DNA of 64,000 bases from Lactococcus formosensis (GTDB taxonomy: Bacteria > Bacillota > Bacilli > Lactobacillales > Streptococcaceae). The stretch lies in assembly GCF_018403745.1 (NCBI RefSeq), contig NZ_BOVP01000003.1, forward strand, positions 186,001-250,000, in the 5' to 3' direction. The position numbers and the translations under genes were made by a program. Positions 36,733-45,354 of this stretch are shown piece after piece (the first letter of the stretch is position 1; the number at the start of each line of letters is the position of its first letter). The notes under the pieces were generated by a model that did no database searches, was not told where the DNA came from, and saw only the letters and a list, made by a program, of their open reading frames with translations.

Positions 36733-38034
36733 ATGGGATTATTTGATCGGTTATTTGGTAAGAAAAAGGAAACCGAAGAGGTTCCTGAAGAAGTTGTTGA
36801 AGTAAAAGAACAGCCAGAGGTTGAATCAGAAGAAATAACGGACGATGTAGCTGAAGCAGAAGAACAGGTTCAGAACGAGCCAGCTGAAGAAGCTTTAACG
36901 GAAACGATACCTGAAATTGTAGCTGAATTTAGGCAAGAAACGTCAGCTAAAGAAGCTGAAGAAAAGAAAGAATTTCAAGAAGAATCTGATATCTTGGAAG
37001 AAGAAATTGAGGAGATTGAAGCAGCCGAAGTTGAAGAACTTACTCCAAAGGAAGAAGTTCTAGACGAATCTGAAACTCCAGTAGAGTCAAAAGTTCAAGA
37101 GGAAGAAAACTCTAATATTGAAGAGAAATACGACAAGTCCTTAGAAAAAACACGTAAAACTTTTGGACAACGCTTTAATGCTTTTTTAGCTAATTTCCGA
37201 TCTGTAGATGAAGAATTTTTTGAAGAGCTTGAAGAAACACTAATCATGTCAGACGTCGGTGTTGACTTGGCTCTAGAAGTCACGGAAGAGTTACGAAATG
37301 AAGCTAAACTGGCAAATGCAAAATCACAAGAAGCATTACGGCAATTAATTGTTGAAAAAATTGTAGATAAGTTTGATGATGAAAAAGTACCGTCTGAGTT
37401 AAATATCCAAGATGAACTCACTGTTTTCCTTTTTGTTGGTGTAAATGGTGTAGGTAAGACAACAACAATTGGTAAACTTGCTCATCGTTATAAAAACGAA
37501 GGTAAAAAAGTCCTTCTTGCAGCTGCTGATACTTTCCGTGCTGGTGCGATTGATCAACTTGTGGAGTGGGGCAAACGCTCAGAGGTTCCTGTTGTCACGA
37601 AACCAGCAGGTTCAGATCCAGCCAGTGTAGTATTTGATGCTGTCGTAAAAGCAAAAGAAGAAAACTATGATATTCTTTTGATTGATACAGCTGGTCGTCT
37701 TCAAAACAAAGATAACTTGATGAAAGAACTGGAAAAAATAGGAAAAATTATCAAGCGTGAGTTGCCTGCTGCACCACATGAAGTGATTCTTGCTTTGGAT
37801 GCAACAACAGGTCAAAATGCTATTCAACAAGCTAAAGAATTTAGCGCAGTAACACCGATTACGGGGATTGCTTTGACCAAGTTAGATGGTTCTGCAAAAG
37901 GGGGAATTGTTTTATCTATCGTTCAGAGCTTGAAAATTCCGGTAAAACTTGTCGGACTGGGCGAAGGGATTAATGATCTTACAGACTTTGATGAAGAATT
38001 CTTTGTACGTGGTTTATTTAAGGAGCTCATCTAG
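36733..38034 (+). CDS. ftsY: Signal recognition particle receptor FtsY
   Basis: A 433-aa FtsY. The N-terminal region (about 10-135) is highly acidic low-complexity sequence, as usual for membrane-contacting A domains. The NG GTPase domain follows: GVNGVGKTTTIGKLAH, the ADTFRAGA box, DTAGRLQNK, TKLDGSAKGG, and the final GLGEGINDLTDFDEEFFV. It docks SRP-ribosome complexes to the SecYEG translocon. Strong AGGAGG ribosome site. It is followed by a terminator. Confidence 0.97.
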   Translation: MGLFDRLFGKKKETEEVPEEVVEVKEQPEVESEEITDDVAEAEEQVQNEPAEEALTETIPEIVAEFRQETSAKEAEEKKEFQEESDILEEEIEEIEAAEVEELTPKEEVLDESETPVESKVQEEENSNIEEKYDKSLEKTRKTFGQRFNAFLANFRSVDEEFFEELEETLIMSDVGVDLALEVTEELRNEAKLANAKSQEALRQLIVEKIVDKFDDEKVPSELNIQDELTVFLFVGVNGVGKTTTIGKLAHRYKNEGKKVLLAAADTFRAGAIDQLVEWGKRSEVPVVTKPAGSDPASVVFDAVVKAKEENYDILLIDTAGRLQNKDNLMKELEKIGKIIKRELPAAPHEVILALDATTGQNAIQQAKEFSAVTPITGIALTKLDGSAKGGIVLSIVQSLKIPVKLVGLGEGINDLTDFDEEFFVRGLFKELI

Positions 38035-38035
38035 T

Positions 38036-38072
38036 AAAAAAAATGTCTATCTGTAAAAGATGGGCATTTTTT
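38036..38072 (+). terminator. Terminator of ftsY
   Basis: AAAAATGTCTATCT pairs with AGATGGGCATTTTT through a few wobbles around a short loop, ending in T6. Confidence 0.8.
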
Positions 38073-38124
38073 CAATTTTAGGATGAAAATGGTAAAGCCT
38101 CGGTTTAGGATAGTTTATCGGGAC

Positions 38125-38153
38125 TTGAAAAAAAACACAATTCACGATAAAAT
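38125..38153 (+). promoter_or_regulatory. Promoter of prs
   Basis: TTGAAA (38125-38130), a 17-bp spacer and TAAAAT (38148-38153), 43 nt before the prs ATG. Confidence 0.65.
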
Positions 38154-38196
38154 GGAAAGGTCTAATTAGAGAACTGTTTTATATAGAAAGGCTATC

Positions 38197-39168
38197 ATGT
38201 CGTATTCAAATTTGAAGTTATTTGCACTTTCATCTAACCAAAAGTTGGCTCATAAAGTTGCAAAAGAAATTGGTATCCAAGTTGGAAAATCACGCGTGCT
38301 CACTTATAATGATGGTGAAGTCGAAGTCAAAATCGATGAAAGTATCCGTGGAGAACACGTCTTTATCCTCCAATCAACAAGTGCCCCTGTTAATGAAAAC
38401 TTAATGGAACTGTTGATTATGATGGATGCCTTAAAACGTGCCAGTGCTGCCTCAATCAATGTGGTAATGCCTTACTATGGTTATGCCCGTCAAGACCGTA
38501 AAGCACGTGCACGCGAACCAATCACATCAAAATTGGTCGCAAACATGCTTCAAATTGCTGGTGCAGACCGCTTGATTACCTTTGATTTGCATGCTGCTCA
38601 GATTCAAGGTTTCTTCAATATTCCTGTGGATCACCTTATGGGCTCACCATTGATTGCTGATTACTTCCGTCGTCACGGCTTTGCCAATGGCGATGATTTA
38701 GTAATCGTTTCTCCTGACCATGGTGGTGTGGGCCGTGCACGCAAGTTAGCGGCTTTCTTGAAAGCACCAATCGCAATCATTGATAAACGTCGTCCACGCG
38801 CCAACGTTGCTGAAATTATGAATATTATCGGTGATGTTAAAGGGAAGAAGTGTATCTTGATTGATGATATGATTGATACAGCTGGTACAATTACTTTAGC
38901 CGCAAATGCCTTGAAAGAGCTTGGTGCTACTGAAGTTTATGCTTCATGTACACATGCTGTTTTATCAGGTCCAGCTATTGAACGTATCGAAAGTTCAGGA
39001 ATTAATAAGTTGGTAGTTTTGGATACTATTGAAATACCAGATGAACGTCGCAGTGATAAGATTGTTGAGATTTCAATCGCACCATTGCTTGCCGATGCCA
39101 TCATCCGTATTCACGAGAAGCGTCCATTGTCACCACTTTTCGAATTACACATCCCTACGGAAAATTAA
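38197..39168 (+). CDS. prs: Ribose-phosphate pyrophosphokinase
   Basis: A 323-aa PRPP synthetase. Landmarks are [29 protein letters not shown], the ribose-5-P loop and PRPP-binding [16 protein letters not shown]. It makes PRPP for purine, pyrimidine, histidine and NAD synthesis. The ribosome site AAAGG precedes the ATG. Its terminator ends only 5 nt before the next gene's start codon. Confidence 0.97.
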   Translation: MSYSNLKLFALSSNQKLAHKVAKEIGIQVGKSRVLTYNDGEVEVKIDESIRGEHVFILQSTSAPVNENLMELLIMMDALKRASAASINVVMPYYGYARQDRKARAREPITSKLVANMLQIAGADRLITFDLHAAQIQGFFNIPVDHLMGSPLIADYFRRHGFANGDDLVIVSPDHGGVGRARKLAAFLKAPIAIIDKRRPRANVAEIMNIIGDVKGKKCILIDDMIDTAGTITLAANALKELGATEVYASCTHAVLSGPAIERIESSGINKLVVLDTIEIPDERRSDKIVEISIAPLLADAIIRIHEKRPLSPLFELHIPTEN

Positions 39169-39174
39169 GAGCAG

Positions 39175-39197
39175 AGTGACCTTTAGGTCACTTTTTT
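39175..39197 (+). terminator. Terminator of prs, abutting the next start codon
   Basis: AGTGACC, loop TTTA, GGTCACT, then T5. The T-run ends at 39197, where an in-frame TGA begins, and the next ATG is at 39203. Confidence 0.85.
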
Positions 39198-39202
39198 GAA
39201 AA

Positions 39203-39880
39203 ATGGAAATAGAAAAGATAAAAAAACTTTACCGCAACGTGGAAGAAGCAGAGCTTAATCAACGAGAGCGTACTTTAATAGCCATACTTTCAGAGCAGAC
39301 TACTGACTTTTCGTCTTTACCTCTAGGACGTTTTCGTATCTTGCAATTTGCTGTTGCGGATTTTTCAGAACTTGTAGAAAATATAAAATTTATCTTACCT
39401 GATGTAATACGAGAAAATGCTGAAAAACAATTCGTTATTGAAGAATATACTGGGAATAATCTGAGTAAATCAGAGCTTACAGATAGTCTAAAAGTCTTGT
39501 CTCAAGATATGGGTGAGAAACTTCAATATTACCTCGGAAGCTTTGTGTCCAACGAAGAGCTCGAGCAAGTCTATCAAGAAGAAACACAGTTTTTTCAGCA
39601 AAAAGCCAGCTTTAGTGAGTCTATTCTGGCTCAGGGTCTCATGCATGTCGAAAGTTTATTATTGAATGACGTCAGACAAGAGCTTCTGCAAAGTCCGGAA
39701 GATAAGGAACTAGTGCGTGCCCTTTATACTACATATGGTAATCAAGCAGCTGCAGCAAAGCTGCTCTATGTTCATCGGAACACCTTACTCAATAAAGTAA
39801 AAAAATATGAACAGAAATATGGCTTACAACTTGTAGGCAGTGATTTAGTTTTAGCATTTAGTCTAATTGGTCATGAATAA
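39203..39880 (+). CDS. CdaR/PucR-type transcriptional regulator with C-terminal helix-turn-helix
   Basis: A 225-aa protein. The C-terminal segment (about 165-220: ELVRALYTTYGNQAAAAKLLYVHRNTLLNKVKKYEQKYGL) is the PucR/CdaR C-terminal HTH that reads as an Fis-like fold. The N-terminal 150 residues are a helical sensor of unknown ligand. The start context is odd: no ribosome site, and the prs terminator hairpin lies directly upstream, with an in-frame TGA at 39197-39199 ruling out earlier starts. Expression must rely on readthrough or a promoter I cannot see. It is followed by its own terminator. Confidence 0.82.
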   Translation: MEIEKIKKLYRNVEEAELNQRERTLIAILSEQTTDFSSLPLGRFRILQFAVADFSELVENIKFILPDVIRENAEKQFVIEEYTGNNLSKSELTDSLKVLSQDMGEKLQYYLGSFVSNEELEQVYQEETQFFQQKASFSESILAQGLMHVESLLLNDVRQELLQSPEDKELVRALYTTYGNQAAAAKLLYVHRNTLLNKVKKYEQKYGLQLVGSDLVLAFSLIGHE

Positions 39881-39895
39881 TTTTCTGCTCCAGAT

Positions 39896-39918
39896 AAAAA
39901 GCAGCGATCTGCTTTTTT
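39896..39918 (+). terminator. Terminator after the CdaR-type regulator
   Basis: AAAAAGCAG, loop CGAT, CTGCTTTTTT. It is followed within 10 nt by the leuS extended -10 (TGATATAAT, hexamer 39930-39935). Confidence 0.85.
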
Positions 39919-39986
39919 GATTTTTTTGATATAATAGAATTTGAGATTTGTAAATATAATTTATAAAAAACTTTAAGGAATGAAAT

Positions 39987-42467
39987 ATGGAATACAAACA
40001 CATTGACATTGAAGCCAAGTGGCAAAAATACTGGGCGGACAATAACACTTTCCGTACAGGAACAGACAAAAACAAACCGAAATTTTATGCACTCGACATG
40101 TTTCCTTACCCATCAGGAGCAGGTCTTCATGTGGGACACCCTGAAGGTTATACAGCAACAGATATTCTGAGCCGTTATAAACGTGCACAAGGTTATAATG
40201 TTCTTCATCCGATGGGTTGGGATGCTTTTGGCTTGCCTGCTGAGCAGTATGCGATTGATACAGGTAACGATCCTGTCGAATTTACAGCGAAAAATATTGC
40301 GACTTTTAAACGACAAATCAATAGTCTCGGTTTCAGCTATGACTGGGAGCGTGAAGTCAATACGACTGATCCAGAATTTTATAAATGGACACAGTGGATC
40401 TTTACGAAGTTATATGAAAAGGGTTTGGCATATGAAGCAGAAGTAGCTGTTAACTGGGTTGAAGAGCTAGGAACAGCGATTGCGAATGAAGAAGTCCTTC
40501 CTGATGGTACTTCGGAGCGCGGAGGCTACCCTGTTGTTCGTAAACCAATGCGTCAATGGATGTTGAAAATTACAGCTTATGCGGAACGTCTACTTAATGA
40601 TTTGGAAGGACTTGACTGGCCAGAATCAATCAAAGAAATGCAACGTAACTGGATTGGTAAATCAGTTGGTGCAGATGTTAACTTTAAAGTTGAAGGTAGT
40701 GACGAAGAATTTACGGTTTTCACTACGCGTCCCGAAACACTTTTTGGCTCAACATTTGCTGTTCTTGCACCAGAGCACCCATTAGTAGAAAAAATTACTA
40801 CTGCTGAACAAGCTGACGCTGTAGAAGACTATAAACATCAAGCTAGCCTTAAGTCAGATTTGGCTCGTACAGACTTGGCAAAGGATAAGACTGGTGTTTG
40901 GACTGGTGCATACGCAATTAATCCAGTCAGTGGCAAGAAAATGCCTATCTGGATTGCTGATTACGTTCTTGCAAGCTACGGACATGGTGCCGTTATGGCT
41001 GTTCCTGGACATGATGAACGAGATTGGGAATTTGCTAAGGTCTATGATTTAGAAATCATCCCTGTTTTTGACGGTGGAAATGTGCAAGAAGCCTGCCATA
41101 CAGAAGGTGGAAAAATTATAAATTCTGATTTCTTGGACGGTATGGAAAAAGAAGAAGCGATTGAAAAAATGGTCGCTTATCTGGAAGAAAAAGGTATCGG
41201 TTCCCGTAAAGTGACTTATCGTCTACGTGACTGGCTCTTTAGTCGTCAACGTTATTGGGGCGAGCCAATCCCAATTATTCATTGGGAAGATGGCACAACT
41301 ACTGCTGTTCCAGAAGAAGAATTGCCATTAGTGTTACCAAAAACTTCCAATATTAAACCTTCAGGTACTGGTGAGTCACCTTTGGCGAATTTAACAGATT
41401 GGCTGACTGTGACACGTGAAGATGGTGTAAAAGGCCGTCGTGAAACAAATACAATGCCACAATGGGCCGGGTCGTCATGGTATTACTTACGATATATTGA
41501 TCCTAAAAACAGCCAAGCCATTGCTGATCCAGAGCTGATTAAAGAATGGCTTCCTGTCGATATTTATGTCGGCGGAGCCGAACATGCGGTTCTTCACCTT
41601 CTCTATGCACGATTCTGGCATAAAGTTCTCTTTGACTTGGGTGTTGTTCCAACAAATGAACCCTTCCAAAAACTTTTCAATCAGGGAATGATTTTGGGAA
41701 CTTCTTACCGTGATAGTCGTGGTGCTTTGGTTGCTACAGATAAGGTTGAAAAACGTGATGGCTCTTATTACAATATTGAGACTGGTGAAGAGCTTGAGCA
41801 AGCTCCAGCTAAAATGTCTAAATCATTGAAAAATGTGGTTAATCCCGACGATGTCGTTAAACGCTACGGAGCCGATACTTTACGTGTTTATGAAATGTTC
41901 ATGGGGCCTTTAGATGCAAGTATTCCTTGGTCAGAAGAAGGGCTGGAAGGTGCACGTAAATTCTTGGATCGTGTGGTTCGTTTGCTCAGCAATAGCATAA
42001 TCACTGAAGAAAATGATGGTAGCCTAGATAAAGTTTATAATGAAACAGTTAAAAACGTTACCGAGCGCTTGGATCACATGTTGTTTAACACAGCAATTTC
42101 TCAATTGATGATCTTTGTAAATGCAGCAAATAAAGCTAAAACATTACCGCTTGAATATGCGAAGGGCTTTGTTCAACTTTTAGCTCCGTTTGCACCTCAC
42201 CTTGCAGAAGAACTCTGGGTTGACCTCGGTAATGAAGCAGGTATTTCTTATGTAGCATGGCCATCGTTTGATGAAAGCAAACTTGTTGAAAATGAAGTAG
42301 AAATTGTCGTTCAAATCAATGGTAAGTTAAAAGCTAAAGTCATGATTGAAAAAGATTTACCAAAAGACCAACTTGAAAAAGTAGCTTTAGAAGCAGTCGA
42401 AGTGGAAGGGAATATCGTTAAAGTTATTGCAATTCCAAATAAATTGGTAAATATTGTTGTTAAATAA
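39987..42467 (+). CDS. leuS: Leucyl-tRNA synthetase
   Basis: An 826-aa class I synthetase of normal length. The HIGH motif appears as HVGHPEG (about 50-56), the CP1 editing domain spans about 220-410, and KMSKS is in [16 protein letters not shown] (about 607-622). The anticodon-binding and C-terminal domains end [14 protein letters not shown]. It charges tRNA-Leu. The upstream gap is only 106 nt, so there is no room for a T-box leader; an extended -10 at 39927-39935 drives it. A terminator follows. Confidence 0.98.
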   Translation: MEYKHIDIEAKWQKYWADNNTFRTGTDKNKPKFYALDMFPYPSGAGLHVGHPEGYTATDILSRYKRAQGYNVLHPMGWDAFGLPAEQYAIDTGNDPVEFTAKNIATFKRQINSLGFSYDWEREVNTTDPEFYKWTQWIFTKLYEKGLAYEAEVAVNWVEELGTAIANEEVLPDGTSERGGYPVVRKPMRQWMLKITAYAERLLNDLEGLDWPESIKEMQRNWIGKSVGADVNFKVEGSDEEFTVFTTRPETLFGSTFAVLAPEHPLVEKITTAEQADAVEDYKHQASLKSDLARTDLAKDKTGVWTGAYAINPVSGKKMPIWIADYVLASYGHGAVMAVPGHDERDWEFAKVYDLEIIPVFDGGNVQEACHTEGGKIINSDFLDGMEKEEAIEKMVAYLEEKGIGSRKVTYRLRDWLFSRQRYWGEPIPIIHWEDGTTTAVPEEELPLVLPKTSNIKPSGTGESPLANLTDWLTVTREDGVKGRRETNTMPQWAGSSWYYLRYIDPKNSQAIADPELIKEWLPVDIYVGGAEHAVLHLLYARFWHKVLFDLGVVPTNEPFQKLFNQGMILGTSYRDSRGALVATDKVEKRDGSYYNIETGEELEQAPAKMSKSLKNVVNPDDVVKRYGADTLRVYEMFMGPLDASIPWSEEGLEGARKFLDRVVRLLSNSIITEENDGSLDKVYNETVKNVTERLDHMLFNTAISQLMIFVNAANKAKTLPLEYAKGFVQLLAPFAPHLAEELWVDLGNEAGISYVAWPSFDESKLVENEVEIVVQINGKLKAKVMIEKDLPKDQLEKVALEAVEVEGNIVKVIAIPNKLVNIVVK

Positions 42468-42471
42468 TCTT

Positions 42472-42500
42472 AAAAGAGCGAGCAAATTTCGCTCTTTTTC
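42472..42500 (+). terminator. Terminator of leuS
   Basis: AAAAGAGCGA pairs with TCGCTCTTTT around a 7-nt loop and continues in Ts. Confidence 0.88.
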
Positions 42501-42620
42501 TGTTCATTGCAAAACATTAAAGCAAAAAAGCAGGATTTCGTCGTCTTTTTTGCTACAATATGAATAGTTTTTGCTGTCAGAAATGTACAGTAAAAGATTG
42601 AGCAATAGAAAGAAGAAACA

Positions 42621-43430
42621 ATGCCTTTTTATACAACAAATGATGGAGTTCAGATCAATTATCATAGCTATGGAGCAACAGAAAATCAAGCAATAGTTTT
42701 TATTAACGGCTATTCGGCGAGTGAAGTCACTTGGGCTTTTCAAGTCGATTATTTTGTTGCTGCTGGCTATCGCGTTATCACTTATGATCATCGGAGCCAT
42801 GGACAAAGTCAAGAAGTAGATTATGGAATGACCTTACATCGTTTGGCGACAGATTTAGAAGAGTTGATGAGCGCTCTGCAACTTGACCGGCCAATATTAG
42901 TTGGACACTCCATGGGAGCAGCAACTATTATGGCATATGAAGAACTTTTTACAGACGGAAAGTTAATGGCGATTGTAACAGAGGATCAAGCGCCAACATT
43001 TATGAAAGCGCCGGACTGGTTAGATGGACAAACAGGAAAAACTCTTTCCGAATTATCTGATTTTATTAAAGAATTTCCGCGCACAAAATTAACTCATCGT
43101 CAATTGACAGATCAAGTGAAACGTGTGCTGGGTAAGGGAATGCTCCCCTTTAATTTTCAAAAGTACCAAGCTTTACTTCAAAATGTGATTACGCAAGATT
43201 GGCGTCAGAATCTTACGCGTGAAACGGTTCCACATTTATTTTTTGCAGGTGGTCGTTCTCCCGTTTTCCCACCGGAACATGCTCAGGCAGCAAGAAACCT
43301 CCAACATAATACACAATCAGAAGTAAGTATTTTTGAAGATTGTGGTCATATCCTTCACGTAGAGAATATTGAGGCATTCAATCAAAGACTTCTTAATTTT
43401 ATTCAAAAAGTGCAAGAAAAAAAGAGTTAG
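42621..43430 (+). CDS. Alpha/beta-hydrolase fold protein
   Basis: A 269-aa alpha/beta hydrolase. The nucleophile elbow is GHSMGAATI, an oxyanion-side HRSHGQS block is upstream, and the catalytic His is in DCGHILHVEN near the C-terminus. Members include esterases, lipases and haloperoxidase-like enzymes; the substrate is unknown. It has an AGAAAGAAG ribosome site and a TACAAT box about 65 nt upstream. Its stop codon lies inside a bidirectional terminator shared with the convergent permease gene. Confidence 0.88.
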   Translation: MPFYTTNDGVQINYHSYGATENQAIVFINGYSASEVTWAFQVDYFVAAGYRVITYDHRSHGQSQEVDYGMTLHRLATDLEELMSALQLDRPILVGHSMGAATIMAYEELFTDGKLMAIVTEDQAPTFMKAPDWLDGQTGKTLSELSDFIKEFPRTKLTHRQLTDQVKRVLGKGMLPFNFQKYQALLQNVITQDWRQNLTRETVPHLFFAGGRSPVFPPEHAQAARNLQHNTQSEVSIFEDCGHILHVENIEAFNQRLLNFIQKVQEKKS

Positions 43431-43444
43431 AAATAACTCTTTTT
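43419..43444. terminator. Bidirectional terminator overlapping two stop codons
   Basis: AAAAAGAGTTA, loop GAAA, TAACTCTTTTT: a perfect 11-bp stem. It contains the stop of the alpha/beta hydrolase gene and touches the stop of the permease gene on the other strand. Confidence 0.92.
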
Positions 43445-44612
43445 ATTTCTCTTGTTGAGCCAGAGAAAGTTTACTTTCTTTAGCTTCTAGATATTCAATA
43501 AAAATAATTTTAAGCAAGGCTGCAATAGGTACGGCGACAAACATTCCTATTACGCCAAAATAAGCACCACCAATCGAGATAGAGATAATAACGATAATAG
43601 GGTTAACATTCAAAGCTCCACTCATTAATTTTGGGCCAATGATATTTCCGTCAATTTGTTGGAGAATGATGAGCATAACAATCGTAACGAGTCCTGCTTC
43701 CCATCCCCCAGTGAAAAAAGCGATAATCATTGCGACAATCGAGGCAAAAATTGATCCAAAATAAGGAATCATGTTGCAAATACCAATTAGCAAACCTAAA
43801 GCCACTGAGAAGGGATTATGAGCGACTCCTGTTACATGGAGGAGAAGCAGTAAGAGCGTGGATAAAACCCATATGATACATGCATCAATAAATTGTGTGG
43901 AAATAAATTTATAGAAGATAATATCTGTCTGACGAAGATAATATTTTATTGCTTGGAGATGCTCCTGCTTAACAGAAATCTTCCCAAAGCGGAAGATAAT
44001 CTGTAAGATACTTTCTTTATATAACAAAAGGTAGATTGAAATGATAATGCCAACAACAATACGGAAGAGCTGTGAAGCAAGTGTAAAAGTAAAGGTACTC
44101 AGAGATTCAATGCCGCTGGTAATGTAGCGTGCGGCGTCCTGTGCACTAAACGCATTGACAAAAGAGCGAATAGATTCTTCGATTTGTAAAAAATTATCTA
44201 ACTCTTGAAATTGATTACTACTGAGCCATTGATAAATATTTTGGTAAATCGTAGGTAATAAGCGTAGAAACTCGAGTAAGTTACGAACAACAATGGGAAA
44301 TAGATAGTAGATAACAAAAAAGAGGAGAAGAAAGAAAATTATATAAGTGACCAAAATACTAAATTTTCTGGCATGACGCTGTACAAATTTTACATTTAAA
44401 CGCCTAAAAAGCAAACTAAGCCTATGGATAGGTTTGTCTAAAAAGTATGCCACGATTGCTCCGAGAAATAGAGGAGAGAGAATTTGTAAAAAGTTGACAA
44501 TACCTTTTGTAATCGGGGTGATATTTGAAATGACATTAAAAAGTAAGAAGAGTACAACGAAAAAAAGAAGTCCGTTAAGCCAAAGGTTGAAGTTGATTTT
44601 TATTTTTCCCAT
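43443..44612 (-). CDS. AI-2E family transporter (UPF0118)
   Basis: A 389-aa membrane protein with about eight helices and the family's signature near the C-terminus: SVALGLLIGICNMIPYFGSIFASIVAMIIAF, followed by QQIDGNIIGPKLMSGALNVNPI (in part). The family includes TqsA-like exporters and Na+(Li+)/H+ antiporters. I start it at MGKIKINFNLW (44612), behind AAAGGAC; an upstream in-frame ATG at 44687 adds a poor N-terminus. Substrate unknown. Confidence 0.88.
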   Translation of the reverse strand: MGKIKINFNLWLNGLLFFVVLFLLFNVISNITPITKGIVNFLQILSPLFLGAIVAYFLDKPIHRLSLLFRRLNVKFVQRHARKFSILVTYIIFFLLLFFVIYYLFPIVVRNLLEFLRLLPTIYQNIYQWLSSNQFQELDNFLQIEESIRSFVNAFSAQDAARYITSGIESLSTFTFTLASQLFRIVVGIIISIYLLLYKESILQIIFRFGKISVKQEHLQAIKYYLRQTDIIFYKFISTQFIDACIIWVLSTLLLLLLHVTGVAHNPFSVALGLLIGICNMIPYFGSIFASIVAMIIAFFTGGWEAGLVTIVMLIILQQIDGNIIGPKLMSGALNVNPIIVIISISIGGAYFGVIGMFVAVPIAALLKIIFIEYLEAKESKLSLAQQEK

Positions 44613-44746
44613 GGGCGAATTGTCCTTTCGGGTAAATTGATATAAAGTAGTTCCTTTTATTGTAATATCATTAGAAAATCCTGTCAATTATTTTAAGAAA
44701 AAACACAGAATTTTTCTGTGTGTAGGTTAAAATATTTGAAAAGCAT

Positions 44747-45100
44747 TTAGTGACGACGATAGTCGACAATCTCAATATGTGGGGCAATCTTTTCACCATC
44801 GCCCATAATCTCAATCAAGTGATTAGCTGTAACACGGACACGCATATTTTCATCAAAATACATCATACCCCAAGCTTTACAGTAGAAATCACCTAAGGGT
44901 GAGCTGATTTTACCATCAAAAACTTTAGGGACTGCTCCTTTATTAACCGCAACAATACGGTAACGTGTAATGCCACAACAGCTACTTAGGAGTGTCTCAC
45001 TACTTAAAGTATGATCAAAGTCTAAGACAAAGTCAGCAGGTTCATCTTCAATAAGCGCTAATAGACGCTGTGTAATAGTATCGTCAAATGTAATATTCAT
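44747..45100 (-). CDS. HesB/IscA-like (YqkB-type) iron-sulfur biosynthesis family protein
   Basis: A 117-aa protein beginning MNITFDDTITQRLLALI, as in the YqkB/YneR branch of HesB-like proteins. Paired cysteines are in SSCCGITRYR and a third is in FYCKAWGMMYFD. The role in cluster assembly is uncertain in this branch. There is no ribosome site. The minus-strand -10 TACAAT (45112-45107) ends exactly 6 nt before the ATG, so the mRNA is probably leaderless. Monocistronic. Confidence 0.72.
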   Translation of the reverse strand: MNITFDDTITQRLLALIEDEPADFVLDFDHTLSSETLLSSCCGITRYRIVAVNKGAVPKVFDGKISSPLGDFYCKAWGMMYFDENMRVRVTANHLIEIMGDGEKIAPHIEIVDYRRH

Positions 45101-45106
45101 AAAATT

Positions 45107-45112
45107 ATTGTA
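45107..45112 (-). promoter_or_regulatory. -10 box of the HesB-like gene, leaderless geometry
   Basis: TACAAT on the minus strand, 6 nt from the ATG at 45100. No clear -35 or TGn. No Shine-Dalgarno lies between. Confidence 0.45.
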
Positions 45113-45272
45113 CTACATAGTTATGAGGACATGCCTTAATTCAGCTTGAAAAAGAGGATATATATAGCGCCCAAATAATCAAACCATGACTAAAAAACAC
45201 AAAAGACCATGAAGAAATTCGTCAACAGGCTTTTGTTTGTCCGCTTACTTACTCAGAACTACATTTTCAGGC

Positions 45273-45301
45273 TTTACAAAGCAGCATGAAAGCGATATAA
45301 T
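45273..45301 (+). promoter_or_regulatory. Promoter of ndh
   Basis: TTTACA (45273-45278), a 17-bp spacer and TATAAT (45296-45301), about 50 nt before the ndh start. Confidence 0.7.
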
Positions 45302-45354
45302 GTTAGATGGAAATTTTTTTCATTATTATATTACTAGTAGGAGACCGATTTTAA

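Noticed and set aside
39881..39986. T-box riboswitch for leuS
   Set aside because: Only about 106 nt lie between genes, mostly taken by a terminator and promoter; no T-box sequence is present.
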